Assembly: GCA_029249345.1 (NCBI GenBank)
Contig: JAQWHM010000019.1
Span: 154,663-218,662, forward strand
Source of the DNA: UBA10348 sp002469915
Lineage (GTDB): Bacteria; Bacteroidota; Rhodothermia; Rhodothermales; UBA10348
Reading direction: 5' to 3'
Length of the DNA stretch: 64,000 nt
Shown here: positions 1-9,314 of the stretch, in pieces
Position numbering within the stretch: the stretch's first letter is position 1
Layout of the letters: the number at the start of each line of letters is the position of its first letter
Position numbers and translations under genes: made by a program
The notes under the pieces: generated by a model
Databases searched by the model: none
Told to the model about the DNA's origin: nothing
The model's input: only the letters and a program-made list of their open reading frames with translations

Positions 1-425
1 ATACTCGCCGTGTCCTTCGACGCGGATTTCGAGTGGGTAGCTGATGGGTCTCGTTCGCGGCCCAAATGCAGTGTTTCCTTTAATGAAAGCTGGTCGTCGT
101 CCTTAAGTAACTCTGGAAAGGCCGCGTCTTCAACACTATCAAAAAGCACCACCTGTCGCTCTACATATTGGATAACCCGAAACATGAAGTCGATTTTATC
201 GGACTCTGTTTTGAAATCAGTGTGCTGAGCAAAAAAAGCATCCAGAATCTCAATGGGATTACTACCCTCTTCGAGCCCTCTCACGCAGTAGTCTTCCATG
301 AGTGGAATCAACACGCCAATCTTTCGCACTTGCTGAAACGGCAGGCTTAGGAAAAGGCTGTTGTAGACATTGAACCGGTTGGCCACCAGCCTTTCGAAAT
401 CTCGTACGCGTGCATCGTGGTCCAT
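1..425 (-). CDS. ppc: Phosphoenolpyruvate carboxylase, N-terminal part (runs off the window)
   Basis: Reading the minus strand from the ATG at 425 gives an open frame of 141 codons to the window edge. The protein starts MDHDARVRDFERLVANRF and contains YNSLFLSLPF, then FRVIQYVERQVVLFD and EDAAFP. This order is characteristic of the N-terminal region of Bacteroidota-type PEP carboxylase, which replenishes oxaloacetate from PEP and bicarbonate in the cytoplasm. The catalytic residues lie further downstream, outside the window, so the call rests on N-terminal similarity recalled from the family. There is no gene immediately upstream on this strand, so it probably has its own promoter in 426-708. 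Confidence 0.8.
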   Translation of the reverse strand, partial: MDHDARVRDFERLVANRFNVYNSLFLSLPFQQVRKIGVLIPLMEDYCVRGLEEGSNPIEILDAFFAQHTDFKTESDKIDFMFRVIQYVERQVVLFDSVEDAAFPELLKDDDQLSLKETLHLGRERDPSATHSKSASKDTAS

Positions 426-708
426 GAAAAGCAGATCAATAGAAAGTGAGAAAGGGAGATACTATAACATACGCTCATCTAGCCATCTGAATCCCGACCT
501 AATCCAATAGAACGAACCCATCTTTGAGTTGCCTAATATAGCATACGGGGAAGCTACCTGAGCTAATCCTCCATTATCATATCGTGCCGTGGCAGGAACA
601 AAAAGGGGCTGATACGGTCTAAATGCATAGGTGTACGAACGCTCCAATGCGTGCTGCACTCGCCTCCGGGAGGCTGCTTGTTAGAGTCCCGGTGTTCTTT
701 CCAAGTAT
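426..708. other. Intergenic region between ppc and tmRNA
   Basis: This 283-base stretch separates two divergently transcribed genes and should carry both promoters. I could not find a convincing TTG/TAnnTTTG pair on either strand. A short perfect hairpin (GCCTCC, one base, GGAGGC) lies at 663-675 close to the tmRNA 5' end. A 65-codon frame on the minus strand has no recognisable protein features and is not called. Confidence 0.5.
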
Positions 709-1092
709 GGGGATGTCACGGCTTCGACGGGTAGATTGTAAAGCAGACTGCGTGTCGAGCTTTCAGGTATGCTCGTAAATCTCGCCTGAAAAAGACAAAT
801 GCAAACGATTACGCATTCGCGATGGCCGCTTAAGTCTATAAGACATTAAGCCTTGCTATCTGTCCTCCAGCTTGCCCGTCTATCGGCAGCTGATTTGGGC
901 ATCAAACCTGATAGAATAGGATGCACCATGCCGGCTGAATAAGTGTATCTAAAGCTCGATCAGCCTTTAAGCGGTTCTGGCCCAAGACGACTGGCCACGG
1001 AAACGCTCGAGAATTCAGTAAGTCGACTACACACGTAGACGTTTGACTGGACAACTATTCGGACCTGGGTTCGACTCCCAGCATCTCCACCA
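709..1092 (+). ncRNA. ssrA: Transfer-messenger RNA (tmRNA)
   Basis: The 5' end GGGGATGTCACGGCTTCGAC and the 3' end GGTTCGACTCCCAGCATCTC followed by ACCA are the two halves of the tRNA-like domain. GGGGATG (709-715) pairs with CATCTCC (1082-1088), and the CCA is encoded. The tag reading frame starts at the resume codon GCA at 801 and reads A-N-D-Y-A-F-A-M-A-A before TAA at 831-833, ending in the usual hydrophobic AA degron. tmRNA rescues stalled ribosomes and tags the unfinished peptide for proteolysis. It is in one piece, not permuted. Confidence 0.96.
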
Positions 1093-1095
1093 TAC

Positions 1096-1130
1096 AATGC
1101 CCTGTTGCCTTCGCGGCGGCAGGGCATTTT
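1096..1130 (+). terminator. Rho-independent terminator of ssrA
   Basis: AATGCCCTG (1096-1104) pairs with CAGGGCATT (1120-1128), with a partly paired interior, and is followed by a short T run. It begins three bases after the tmRNA CCA end. Confidence 0.85.
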
Positions 1131-1247
1131 GTATTCGAATTTATCCCGCATCTGTTTACTATAACCCGCAGCGTCAATTGGGCTATTTTTAGTGGGTTCT
1201 ATTCGCCATGGCCATAAAAGCCCGAAGAGCCGAAGGTGCGACTTCGG

Positions 1248-2012
1248 CTATACACAAATCACTTCGATTCCGTTGTCCTCGAGTAGCAGAACCGTTTCTT
1301 GAGGTGCTTGATCGTCGGTGATAATTTTGTCGATTCTGTCGGTTGCGCAAATTTTACTGAATCCCCGGACGCCTAATTTTGAGTGGTCAGTCACCACGAT
1401 AACTTCTTGAGCTGCGGCAATCATGCATTGATTCAGGTTTGCCTCCTGGGGGCTCGATGTTGTCAGGCCGTGTTGAACGTCCAAGCCATCCACACCCAAG
1501 AATAGTTTCCGGCAAGACATTGTACTCATCATGGTCGTTGCGCTCGCACCAACAACAGATGTTGAGGTGGCACGGACCATACCGCCTAATTGAATGAGCT
1601 CAATACCGGGCCGGTCCACGAGATCCAGAGCAGTATGAACACAGGCGGTTACGACCATAGCAGTCGCATTTGGGGAAATATGTCGTGACACTTCGAGGAC
1701 CGTAGTTCCCGAAGCAAGAACAATGGAGTCATTCTTTTCTATCAACTCAGCGGCTGCTATCCCAATACGTCTTTTTTCTTCAGAATACCTTTTAGCCTTT
1801 TCAGATATGGGGCGGTCATACAAAAGGTGGCTTTGGGGGTTAGCGCCACCGTGGGTTCGATGAAGGAGATCCCGGCCTTCAAGGTCTCTTAGGTCTCTTC
1901 TAACCGTAGCCTCAGACACATTTAGTTCCTTTTGAAGGTCGTGAACAGTCACGAATCCTCGTTGACGTAACGTGTTGAGGATATGGTTGTGACGTTCTGC
2001 TGGGCTTTGCAT
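1248..2012 (-). CDS. glpR: DeoR/GlpR-family transcriptional repressor
   Basis: This 254-residue protein has an N-terminal DeoR winged helix-turn-helix, with VHDLQKELNVSEATVRRDL at about residues 23-41. The C-terminal sugar-phosphate-sensing domain (about 75-235) includes GTTVLEVSRHI and DHSKLG. The length is typical of the family. DeoR proteins repress catabolic operons and are released by a phosphorylated intermediate; for GlpR this is glycerol-3-phosphate. The gene is divergent from an eleven-gene operon that ends in glpK, glpD, glpF and glpT, so glycerol-3-phosphate is the likely effector. That choice is inferred from context rather than from binding residues. Confidence 0.85.
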   Translation of the reverse strand: MQSPAERHNHILNTLRQRGFVTVHDLQKELNVSEATVRRDLRDLEGRDLLHRTHGGANPQSHLLYDRPISEKAKRYSEEKRRIGIAAAELIEKNDSIVLASGTTVLEVSRHISPNATAMVVTACVHTALDLVDRPGIELIQLGGMVRATSTSVVGASATTMMSTMSCRKLFLGVDGLDVQHGLTTSSPQEANLNQCMIAAAQEVIVVTDHSKLGVRGFSKICATDRIDKIITDDQAPQETVLLLEDNGIEVICV

Positions 2013-2093
2013 GACTGCCGGTGTTCAAATGATCATAAAGACTTGAATTAGATGGATATAATACCCATAAAAAATACAAAACAATCATATTCG

Positions 2094-2159
2094 ATCAATT
2101 GATGACTGAATTTACTGTCTTCTTGATTGCAATTGATTCTGTGTGTATCGTTATCAATT
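2094..2159. promoter_or_regulatory. Candidate GlpR operator cluster
   Basis: The 195-base gap between glpR and the operon holds a perfect 10-bp palindrome ATCAATTGAT (2094-2103). A second CAATTGAT follows at 2130-2137 and a half-site ATCAATT at 2153-2159. Repeated palindromic half-sites in a divergent regulator/target gap are what a DeoR-type repressor would need. Assignment to GlpR is inference. A weak promoter candidate (TTG at 2124 with TATCGTTA 20 nt on) overlaps the cluster but matches the Bacteroidota consensus poorly. Confidence 0.45.
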
Positions 2160-2207
2160 CCTTGACCCCCACCGGAGGCCACCCTTTTCACACGGATTAA
2201 ATAAGTC

Positions 2208-4952
2208 ATGCGCGGAATTTTCCAGATTACCTTTGCCTTGGTTATTGCCAGCATGTGTCAAGGTATGTGGAGCAGTCCGTCACTCGCAGGTGACCGTGAG
2301 GCGGTCGCAGGTAAAATAACGGGCCAGGTCGTCGAAGCTGGAACCGGCGAGTCGCTTATCGGAGCTACTGTATATATTGAGGAAACCAGTCAAGGCGCAG
2401 TCGTGGCTCCTGATGGCAGCTATGCTATCATAAATGTGGCTCCCGGCGTCTATACGGTCAGAGCGTCCATGGTCGGGTTTGGAACAGTACGCAAAGGGGA
2501 GGTCAAGGTCTCCATCGATCGAACTACGCGGATCGACTTTGAACTCGCGGTTGAGGTTATTCAGGGAGAGGAAATTTTTGTAACGGCTACTCGGCCGATT
2601 ATTGAGGTCGATCGAACAACTTCCGCATCCTACGTGGATTCTGAGGCTATTGCTAATTTGCCGGTTCAGGAAGTATCAGATCTGCTCCAACTACAGTCCG
2701 GAGTGACCTATGATTCTCAAGGCGGACTTCACATGCGCGGTGGTCGATCTGGAGAGGTGGCCTACCTTGTTGATGGTATTCCTGTCACTAATCAGTACAG
2801 TGGTGGATCCAAGATTCAAATTGAGAATAACTGGATTCAGGAGCTGCAGGTCATCAGTGGGGTGTTCAATGCCGAGTATGGCCAGGCTCAGTCGGGCGTA
2901 ATTAATATTGTAACGAAAACGGGGTCTTTGGATCGTTTTTCAGGTGATGTGGGTTTCTATGGTGGCTCCTATCTGACTCGAAGCTCGGATGTCTTTGTGG
3001 GTGAAGACTCTCCGTCCATGGGCGAATACAATCTTCAGGGTAGTCTTCAGGGGCCGATAAAGTTTCTGCGTGAAGGCTCCTTCTTCTCCAACATCCGCTT
3101 TACGGATAATAACGGCTGGCTTAATGGAGAGCGGCGGTCTTTGATCTCTGATACGGTACCTATTCAAGCCTACATTCAAGAGGCTCAGCAAACGGCATCT
3201 GATATCGATAATCTGGTCGGTATTCCTATTCCAGATTCCCTGCTATCCGGAGACCGCTCGCTTGTATCGATGAATCCTAGGCAGCGTCTATCTTGGCATG
3301 GTCGCTTTTCTTTACGCCTTTCCTCTATGCTCACGGCTAGCTATGCCGCCTTTTTCAGTGACGAAACGCGTAAGTCATATCAGGATTACAGACGGTATGC
3401 TCCAGAAGGGTTGCCTACCATAAGGGACCGCGGCATCAACCACCTGCTTTCATTTACGTTTACCCCGGATTCGCGCTCCTACTTTCGTCTGGGTATTTCT
3501 TATCAGGATAATCGTGTTCGTAGTCGCCTGTTCGATGATCCGTTGAATTCCAATTATCAGGGGAGTCCGTTTTCAACAAATGGATTCGCTTTTGGGGGTA
3601 CCAGTAATGGAAGAGCTGAAGCTTCCAATTCAACGTTTTTGGTCAAGCTTCAAGCTGAGCGGCAGGTAAACAGCAACAACTTAGTGAAGGCCGGAGTCGA
3701 GTGGCAGAGACATAAGGTTGAAGAGATGTCTCAGGTCACCATTTCTGATGGACCGGTATATTTAGATCCAACTCAGCGAATCCCGGCAGATAACACGGCT
3801 GGTAATGATCGGTATACGAGAGAGCCTTGGGAGTTTGTTTTGTTCATTCAAGACAAGCTAGAGATAGACGAACTTGTGTTGAACGCGGGTGTGCGATTTG
3901 ATTTGTGGGAGCCTAATGCTCCCGTACCGGAAGACCTTCAAGCGGTAACCAACCCGGAGAACGGTATTCGTTTGGCAACTGGTTTCGTCGATGCAGAGCG
4001 CTCGATGCAGATCAGTCCACGAGTGGGTCTAGCGTTCCCTATCTCTACCCGAGGAGTTCTTCACGTCTCCTATGGTCGGTTCTTTCAGGTCCCACGCTTC
4101 TCCTATATTTTTACAAACTCTGAATTCGAAGTCGAACTTGGAGATTTGGAGACCATTATGGGCAACGCAAATTTGAAGCCAGAGCGTACAACTGCGTATG
4201 AGTTAGGCCTTCAATATGCGTTGACCTCGTCTTGGAAGATTGAAGCAACGATTTACTATAAGGACATCAAGAATCTGCTAGGGCAGGAAATTATCAACAC
4301 GGTAGACAAAAAGGTCTACGCGAGATATATCAACAGGGACTACGGCAATACACGGGGCTTTTCCTTGTCCCTGCTTCGCCAATTTGCAAATCAGTTTGGT
4401 TTGAATGTCGATTACACCTACCAGGTTGCCAGAGGAAATGCTTCTGATCCAAACGCGGTCTTTTTTAACAATCAGACGAAACCACCCGTAGAGCCGGAAA
4501 AGCAGGTTATTCCTTTGAATTGGGATCAACGGCATTCCCTTAACGGATCAGTAATTCTTGGTGACCCCAAAGGAGTTACTTTCAGCATTATTGGCCGCTT
4601 TTCGTCGGGCCAACCGTACACTCCTACGAATCCAGGAAGTCAGCTTTCCTCTCAGCTTGCTAACAGCGAATCGAAGCCCTTCCGAATGAATCTGGACCTC
4701 AACATATCCAAACGCATGCAGATTGCCGGTCTCGAGACGCGTCTCTATGCAAAGGGCTTCAATATTCTTGATCGCTTGAATGCCAAATCGGTTTACACAA
4801 GTACGGGAAATGCCTTTCATCCTTATCGAACGCTTGGCGAGGCAGAGGTACTAGATCTCAATCCTAATTTTTCGTCAGGTGAAGTGGATTTGCGACCAGA
4901 CTTCTTCGACCCCCCGCGTCGTATCATTTTGGGCCTTGACATTCGCTTTTGA
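2208..4952 (+). CDS. TonB-dependent outer-membrane receptor with CarboxypepD_reg domain
   Basis: A 914-residue outer-membrane import channel. It has a signal peptide (about 1-27), a carboxypeptidase-regulatory-like beta-sandwich (about 35-115; GESLIGATVYIEETSQGA, then VAPGVYTVRASMVGFG), a plug domain (about 125-235; HMRGGRSGEVAYLVDGIPV and GVINIVTKTG) and a beta-barrel ending GLDIRF. The terminal Phe suits BAM-dependent insertion. No SusD partner is present. It is the first gene of the glp-linked operon and is followed at once by a T9SS protein and a PorV-like barrel, an arrangement I recall as recurrent in Rhodothermota and relatives. The substrate cannot be read from sequence; the downstream glp genes point to a glycerol-containing compound. 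Confidence 0.9.
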   Translation: MRGIFQITFALVIASMCQGMWSSPSLAGDREAVAGKITGQVVEAGTGESLIGATVYIEETSQGAVVAPDGSYAIINVAPGVYTVRASMVGFGTVRKGEVKVSIDRTTRIDFELAVEVIQGEEIFVTATRPIIEVDRTTSASYVDSEAIANLPVQEVSDLLQLQSGVTYDSQGGLHMRGGRSGEVAYLVDGIPVTNQYSGGSKIQIENNWIQELQVISGVFNAEYGQAQSGVINIVTKTGSLDRFSGDVGFYGGSYLTRSSDVFVGEDSPSMGEYNLQGSLQGPIKFLREGSFFSNIRFTDNNGWLNGERRSLISDTVPIQAYIQEAQQTASDIDNLVGIPIPDSLLSGDRSLVSMNPRQRLSWHGRFSLRLSSMLTASYAAFFSDETRKSYQDYRRYAPEGLPTIRDRGINHLLSFTFTPDSRSYFRLGISYQDNRVRSRLFDDPLNSNYQGSPFSTNGFAFGGTSNGRAEASNSTFLVKLQAERQVNSNNLVKAGVEWQRHKVEEMSQVTISDGPVYLDPTQRIPADNTAGNDRYTREPWEFVLFIQDKLEIDELVLNAGVRFDLWEPNAPVPEDLQAVTNPENGIRLATGFVDAERSMQISPRVGLAFPISTRGVLHVSYGRFFQVPRFSYIFTNSEFEVELGDLETIMGNANLKPERTTAYELGLQYALTSSWKIEATIYYKDIKNLLGQEIINTVDKKVYARYINRDYGNTRGFSLSLLRQFANQFGLNVDYTYQVARGNASDPNAVFFNNQTKPPVEPEKQVIPLNWDQRHSLNGSVILGDPKGVTFSIIGRFSSGQPYTPTNPGSQLSSQLANSESKPFRMNLDLNISKRMQIAGLETRLYAKGFNILDRLNAKSVYTSTGNAFHPYRTLGEAEVLDLNPNFSSGEVDLRPDFFDPPRRIILGLDIRF

Positions 4953-4954
4953 AG

Positions 4955-7900
4955 ATGATGAATAGAAAAATAGCGTCAGATATGTCGAGCGATTTAGTGT
5001 CAGTATTCGCTGCAAAACGTACAGTCAGAAGCCTGGGTTTTCAAAGTGCTCTTCTGTTGCTGATAAGCCTTTGTTTTCCGCTACTGGTCTCGGCCCAGGA
5101 TAGAGTAGAGGCAGGCCGAGAGTATCGTCGAACAGGAGTTCATGACGGCAACTTGGTAGCTACTCGATATTCGAACAATGGTAATCTAGGAAGTCGATTT
5201 GAGCCACCGAAGATGGAGTGGCCAAAGGGTTCCGGCCAATGGTACGGTTTCGAGTTCGTGATGATGGCAGGAGCCGAAGTTCAGGATACTCAAGGACGAT
5301 ATATGCGCATCGTCTCTGAAAACTATACAAATGCAAGCTCCTTTGACGTCAGTCCTGATGGTACTCATACCTATGGATGGGAGCCTCTGGCCGGCTACTT
5401 TAACCCGGATTCATTCAATGAGCTGGAGTATCCTGCCATGAGTCATCTGGAAGAGACATGGCCCGAACCTTGGCCATTTGACTACCCGGGCGACGCCGGG
5501 TCCCGTGATGGACTATGGAATGGGGAGTTTGGAGCTCTTGTCCGAGCCGATCAAGAGTCCTACTACGTTATGGACGATCGCAATAATGACGAGTTCGATT
5601 ACTTTCCTTTTTCAGGCAGTGCGGTGGACTCGTCCGATTTTCCGACAGGGCGTCGTGGAATCGGTTTGCAGGTGGGAGTGCGAGGATATCAGTGGGTAAA
5701 TGTGCAGGCAGAGGATATCCTGATTGTTCGCTACGACATTGAAAATGTGAGCGATAAGGACTTGACGAAAGTCGTGTTCGGAATGTACGTAGACCCTGCC
5801 GTTGGAGGTCAAGGTGATTCTGTAGACGATCTCGCAGATTTCGAGCGTCAGGATGATATCGTTTACATGTGGGATCGAGATGGTATAGACAATCGAGGCC
5901 GTCCTGGTGTGGGGTATTTTGGCTTCGCTTTTTTAGAAAGCCCGGGAGATCCACTGGATGGCGAGGACAATGATCAAAACGGAATTTCAGACGAGGTTCA
6001 AGACAACGTAGCTGGTACTCGGATTGAAGGGCAGGAGTCTATTATCGCGGAATTGTCTGCTCGGTATCTCATGACCGACTTTGAAAGTTTTTTCGGTAGC
6101 CCAACGCTTCTTCCGTCAGTAGAGTTTGGAGTATGGTGGACGGGTGATGAAGATGCCGATTGGGTGCCATTTAATGACTTAAATCGTGATGGCATTAGAG
6201 AGAGTAGCGAGCCGCTACTGGACGATAAGGGATCGGACGGATTAGGGCCTGATGATGATGGGTATCCGGGACCTGACTCGGATGGTACTGAGAACAATGG
6301 CCGTCCAGATCAGGGCGAACCCAACTTTGGGAAAACGGATAACGATGAGTCTGATCAGATTGGTTTGACCAGCTATGTTCTTCGTCCCGCCGGTAACGTA
6401 AGCGACGACGAGCGAGCTTGGCTAGAAATGGAGCCTAACCGATTTGGTGGGGAAATGCCAAGCAATCTAGCCTTCATTTATGGATCGGGATATTTTTCCC
6501 TCCCGAGAGAAGCTACCCGGAAATTTGCCATTGCATGTCTTTTTGGACGCAATTTCGATGACATTCTTCGCAACAAGCGGACCATGCAGAAGATTTATGA
6601 CGCGGATTACTCTTTCGCGAAACCACCAAACAAGTCTCGATTGACGGCTGTTCAGGGTGATCAATCTGCTGTTCTGATGTGGGATAATGTTGCGGAATTC
6701 TCACGTGATCCGATCTACGGAACAGATTTCGAAGGATATATGATCTACCGGGCAACGGACCCGTCCTTCAATTCCATTAAGACGATTACAGACGCATTTG
6801 GGAATCCGATTCTATGGCAATCCATCGCTCAGTTTGATCTGGACAATGGACTTAAAGGTCCGCATCCCGTTCAGATTGGAGAAACAGGTGCTGTATTTAA
6901 TACAGGTACCGACTCAGGTCTTCGATACTACTACGAGGATACCGGTCTGGATAATGGTAGGTCCTACTACTATGCGCTCGTTCCTTACGATGCCGGGTAT
7001 GATCTAGACTTTTTTGATCGTGGTATAACTACTCGCGATAAACTTACTCCTATTTCCCCGAGCGAGGCATCGAAAATCATTCAAACGGACTTGATCGGAA
7101 ACGTGACGTTTGTAGATCGAAATACTGCTGTTGTGGTACCAAATGCTGTTGGGGCTGGTGTTATCCTCGGAGGATTGGACGGCGAAATAATACATGATGG
7201 TCCGGGAACGGGAGCCGTCGAAGTAGAGGTCCTCGTTCCTGATAGTTTAGTGCAGGGAGAGCAGTTTAGAGTCTCATTCACGGATACAACAAAGGCCTTG
7301 CTTACCCAAAGCATTCGCATTGATGAAATATCCAGCAACCGGATCGTCTACGAGGCCGCAGTATTTGACAGCGTTGATCTTTCTCGTCGATTGCTCTCAG
7401 GATTGAATTTTAGGATTAACACGCCGCCTGAGCCGGTTCCTCTCACCTATGGATGGATAGATGGGGACTCGAATATTAGAGCAACAATCGACATTGTTGA
7501 GTCTGCTCGATCTGTTCCCGTACCCGATGATATAGAGATCAGGATGGGTGCTCCTGGGGTGGATTCATCATTTGTACAATTCGCCTTTGAACAACGGACG
7601 CCAGTCGATTTTGAAATTTACGGAGTAACCTCAGGACTGAAATATCAGTTCATTTTGGATGAGACGGGTGTGCCTGATGGGCGACTGAGTGCAGGAGATG
7701 TGATTACCCTCGTATTTGATCCTGTTGGATTCCGCTTCAATTTGGGTTGGCGTTTCACGTTTAGTGGTCCGGATGGCGAAAGTCCTCGGCTCCCTGAACA
7801 GGGTGATGTCTTTCGCTTGGATGTGAGTAAGCCATATTCATCACTGGATACCATAACATTTTCTACCAAAGAGACGCGTTACGAGAGGGAAATAGCTGCC

Positions 7901-8221
7901 AGTGATCTCTCAAACATATATGTCGTTCCAGACCCATATATAGCAAGCGCATCGTGGGAGCGTCCGCTTTTCAATGCAACAGGACGGGGTGAACGGCGAA
8001 TTGACTTCGTAAATCTTCCACCACAATGCACGATTCGAATCTTTAACACTGCGGGTAAATTGGTTCAGGTTTTGGAACATGACACCGTATTCGAAAACGG
8101 ATCCGAAAGCTGGGATCTAGTCTCAAAGGACGGACTTACGGTGGCTTTTGGTGTGTATTTCTTTCATGTCGAGACACCGGACGCGGGAGAGAAAACAGGT
8201 AAATTCACACTGATCAAATGA
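4955..8221 (+). CDS. Large secreted protein with T9SS type A sorting domain
   Basis: About 1,088 residues. Start codons crowd here: TTG at 4949 would overlap the previous stop, and ATG at 4955, 4958 or 4982 are all possible. The hydrophobic segment LLLLISLCFPLLVSAQD supports a signal peptide after a rather long N-region. The middle carries acidic, calcium-loop-like repeats (DQNGISDEVQDN, DLNRDGIRESSEP, DSDGTENNGRPDQGEP). The C-terminal 75 residues (IYVVPDPYIASASW, then IRIFNTAGKLV and GVYFFHVET to KFTLIK) are a T9SS type A sorting domain. It is therefore probably exported and anchored on the cell surface as the partner of the TonB receptor, perhaps capturing ligand. No catalytic domain is recognised. 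It overlaps the next gene by ATGA. Confidence 0.8.
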   Translation: MMNRKIASDMSSDLVSVFAAKRTVRSLGFQSALLLLISLCFPLLVSAQDRVEAGREYRRTGVHDGNLVATRYSNNGNLGSRFEPPKMEWPKGSGQWYGFEFVMMAGAEVQDTQGRYMRIVSENYTNASSFDVSPDGTHTYGWEPLAGYFNPDSFNELEYPAMSHLEETWPEPWPFDYPGDAGSRDGLWNGEFGALVRADQESYYVMDDRNNDEFDYFPFSGSAVDSSDFPTGRRGIGLQVGVRGYQWVNVQAEDILIVRYDIENVSDKDLTKVVFGMYVDPAVGGQGDSVDDLADFERQDDIVYMWDRDGIDNRGRPGVGYFGFAFLESPGDPLDGEDNDQNGISDEVQDNVAGTRIEGQESIIAELSARYLMTDFESFFGSPTLLPSVEFGVWWTGDEDADWVPFNDLNRDGIRESSEPLLDDKGSDGLGPDDDGYPGPDSDGTENNGRPDQGEPNFGKTDNDESDQIGLTSYVLRPAGNVSDDERAWLEMEPNRFGGEMPSNLAFIYGSGYFSLPREATRKFAIACLFGRNFDDILRNKRTMQKIYDADYSFAKPPNKSRLTAVQGDQSAVLMWDNVAEFSRDPIYGTDFEGYMIYRATDPSFNSIKTITDAFGNPILWQSIAQFDLDNGLKGPHPVQIGETGAVFNTGTDSGLRYYYEDTGLDNGRSYYYALVPYDAGYDLDFFDRGITTRDKLTPISPSEASKIIQTDLIGNVTFVDRNTAVVVPNAVGAGVILGGLDGEIIHDGPGTGAVEVEVLVPDSLVQGEQFRVSFTDTTKALLTQSIRIDEISSNRIVYEAAVFDSVDLSRRLLSGLNFRINTPPEPVPLTYGWIDGDSNIRATIDIVESARSVPVPDDIEIRMGAPGVDSSFVQFAFEQRTPVDFEIYGVTSGLKYQFILDETGVPDGRLSAGDVITLVFDPVGFRFNLGWRFTFSGPDGESPRLPEQGDVFRLDVSKPYSSLDTITFSTKETRYEREIAASDLSNIYVVPDPYIASASWERPLFNATGRGERRIDFVNLPPQCTIRIFNTAGKLVQVLEHDTVFENGSESWDLVSKDGLTVAFGVYFFHVETPDAGEKTGKFTLIK

Positions 8222-9282
8222 GCTTCCGAAGATACATATCCGTTGTATGCGTGCTGATCATGGTTTGCGTTGCACCCGTTGCGCAGGCCCAAGAAGCAGA
8301 CTCTCCCTACGCGAACTTCGTTGAGGACGTATCAAATGCTGGAACTAGTGCTGCTGCCTTTCTCCAGATCGGAGTGGGTGCTCGGGCCATGGCAATGGGT
8401 AATGCGGGCACAACGTTGGTTCGTGACGCTACCGTTTTGTACTGGAACCCCGCAGCTGCAGCAAACCTGCCATCTCAAGCAACATTCACCTTTGATCACA
8501 CAGATTGGCTAGTTGACACCAAGTTGGATTTCGTAGGCATGGTGTTTCGTGTGCCCGGTGCTGGCACGCTTGGGATTAGCGTTTTAGCTTTCGATGCGGT
8601 AGATAATCAGCCGGTTCGTACGATTCTTCAACCCGAAGGAACGGGGGAGTTTTACAGTGCTTCCGACGTGATGTTAGGTCTGACTTATGCTACGTCATTG
8701 ACCAACAGATTTTCAGCTGGAATAACTGGTAAGTATATCCGCGAAACACTGTGGAATGAAACGGCAAGAGCGTTGGCCGTTGATCTTGGAATCTTGTACC
8801 AAACCCGAGTAGAGGGCTTTGTACTTGCTGCAAGTATTCTCAACTTCGGAGGCAATATGCAGCTTGAGGGGCGAGATTTACGGCGCGCCTTTGATGACGA
8901 CCCATCCAACTTCAGTAATAATCAATTAAACGTCAGTTTTGACACGGATACGTTTTCTATCCCTTTGACGTTTAGGTTTGGGTTTGGTTATGAAAAACAA
9001 ATATCTGACTATCACCGAGTGACCCTCGCTGCCGATCTGACAAATCCATCGGATAATAGCGAATCGGTAAATCTCGGAATTGAATACACTTTTGGCAACA
9101 CGCTCTCCCTCCGTGGAGGCTATGCAGCGTTGTTTGAGCGCGATAGCGTAAGCGGGCTTTCTTTTGGTGTCGGGATTAATCGCCGACTGTTAGATCGAAT
9201 CCGGGTAGTTGCCGAATACTCCTACGCTGACATGGGCTACTTGGGTAGTGTCCAGCGCTTCACGCTAGGTGTAGGTCGCTAA
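8218..9282 (+). CDS. PorV/PorQ-family outer-membrane barrel
   Basis: A 354-residue protein with a signal peptide (to AQAQE). It has the family hallmark FLQIGVGARAMAMGNAGT and then WNPAAAANL, followed by alternating beta-strands ending FTLGVGR. PorV and PorQ are outer-membrane barrels of the type IX secretion system that receive cargo and pass it to the attachment complex. This copy sits directly after one T9SS cargo gene (4-nt overlap) and before two more, so it is probably an operon-dedicated cargo shuttle rather than the housekeeping PorV. That role is inference. Confidence 0.82.
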   Translation: MSFRRYISVVCVLIMVCVAPVAQAQEADSPYANFVEDVSNAGTSAAAFLQIGVGARAMAMGNAGTTLVRDATVLYWNPAAAANLPSQATFTFDHTDWLVDTKLDFVGMVFRVPGAGTLGISVLAFDAVDNQPVRTILQPEGTGEFYSASDVMLGLTYATSLTNRFSAGITGKYIRETLWNETARALAVDLGILYQTRVEGFVLAASILNFGGNMQLEGRDLRRAFDDDPSNFSNNQLNVSFDTDTFSIPLTFRFGFGYEKQISDYHRVTLAADLTNPSDNSESVNLGIEYTFGNTLSLRGGYAALFERDSVSGLSFGVGINRRLLDRIRVVAEYSYADMGYLGSVQRFTLGVGR

Positions 9283-9314
9283 AAGTACTTCCTCCCCATC
9301 CACCAACGAGAAAG

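Noticed and set aside
462..659. 65-codon minus-strand open frame between ppc and ssrA
   Set aside because: No signal, domain or conserved composition is visible, and it lies in a region expected to hold promoters.
960..1151. 63-codon minus-strand open frame
   Set aside because: It lies antisense to the tmRNA gene and is best explained by RNA sequence constraint.
2057..2062. TATAAT as a -10 box for the glp operon
   Set aside because: It is about 150 nt upstream of the start with no -35 at proper spacing, and Bacteroidota-type sigma factors prefer TAnnTTTG.
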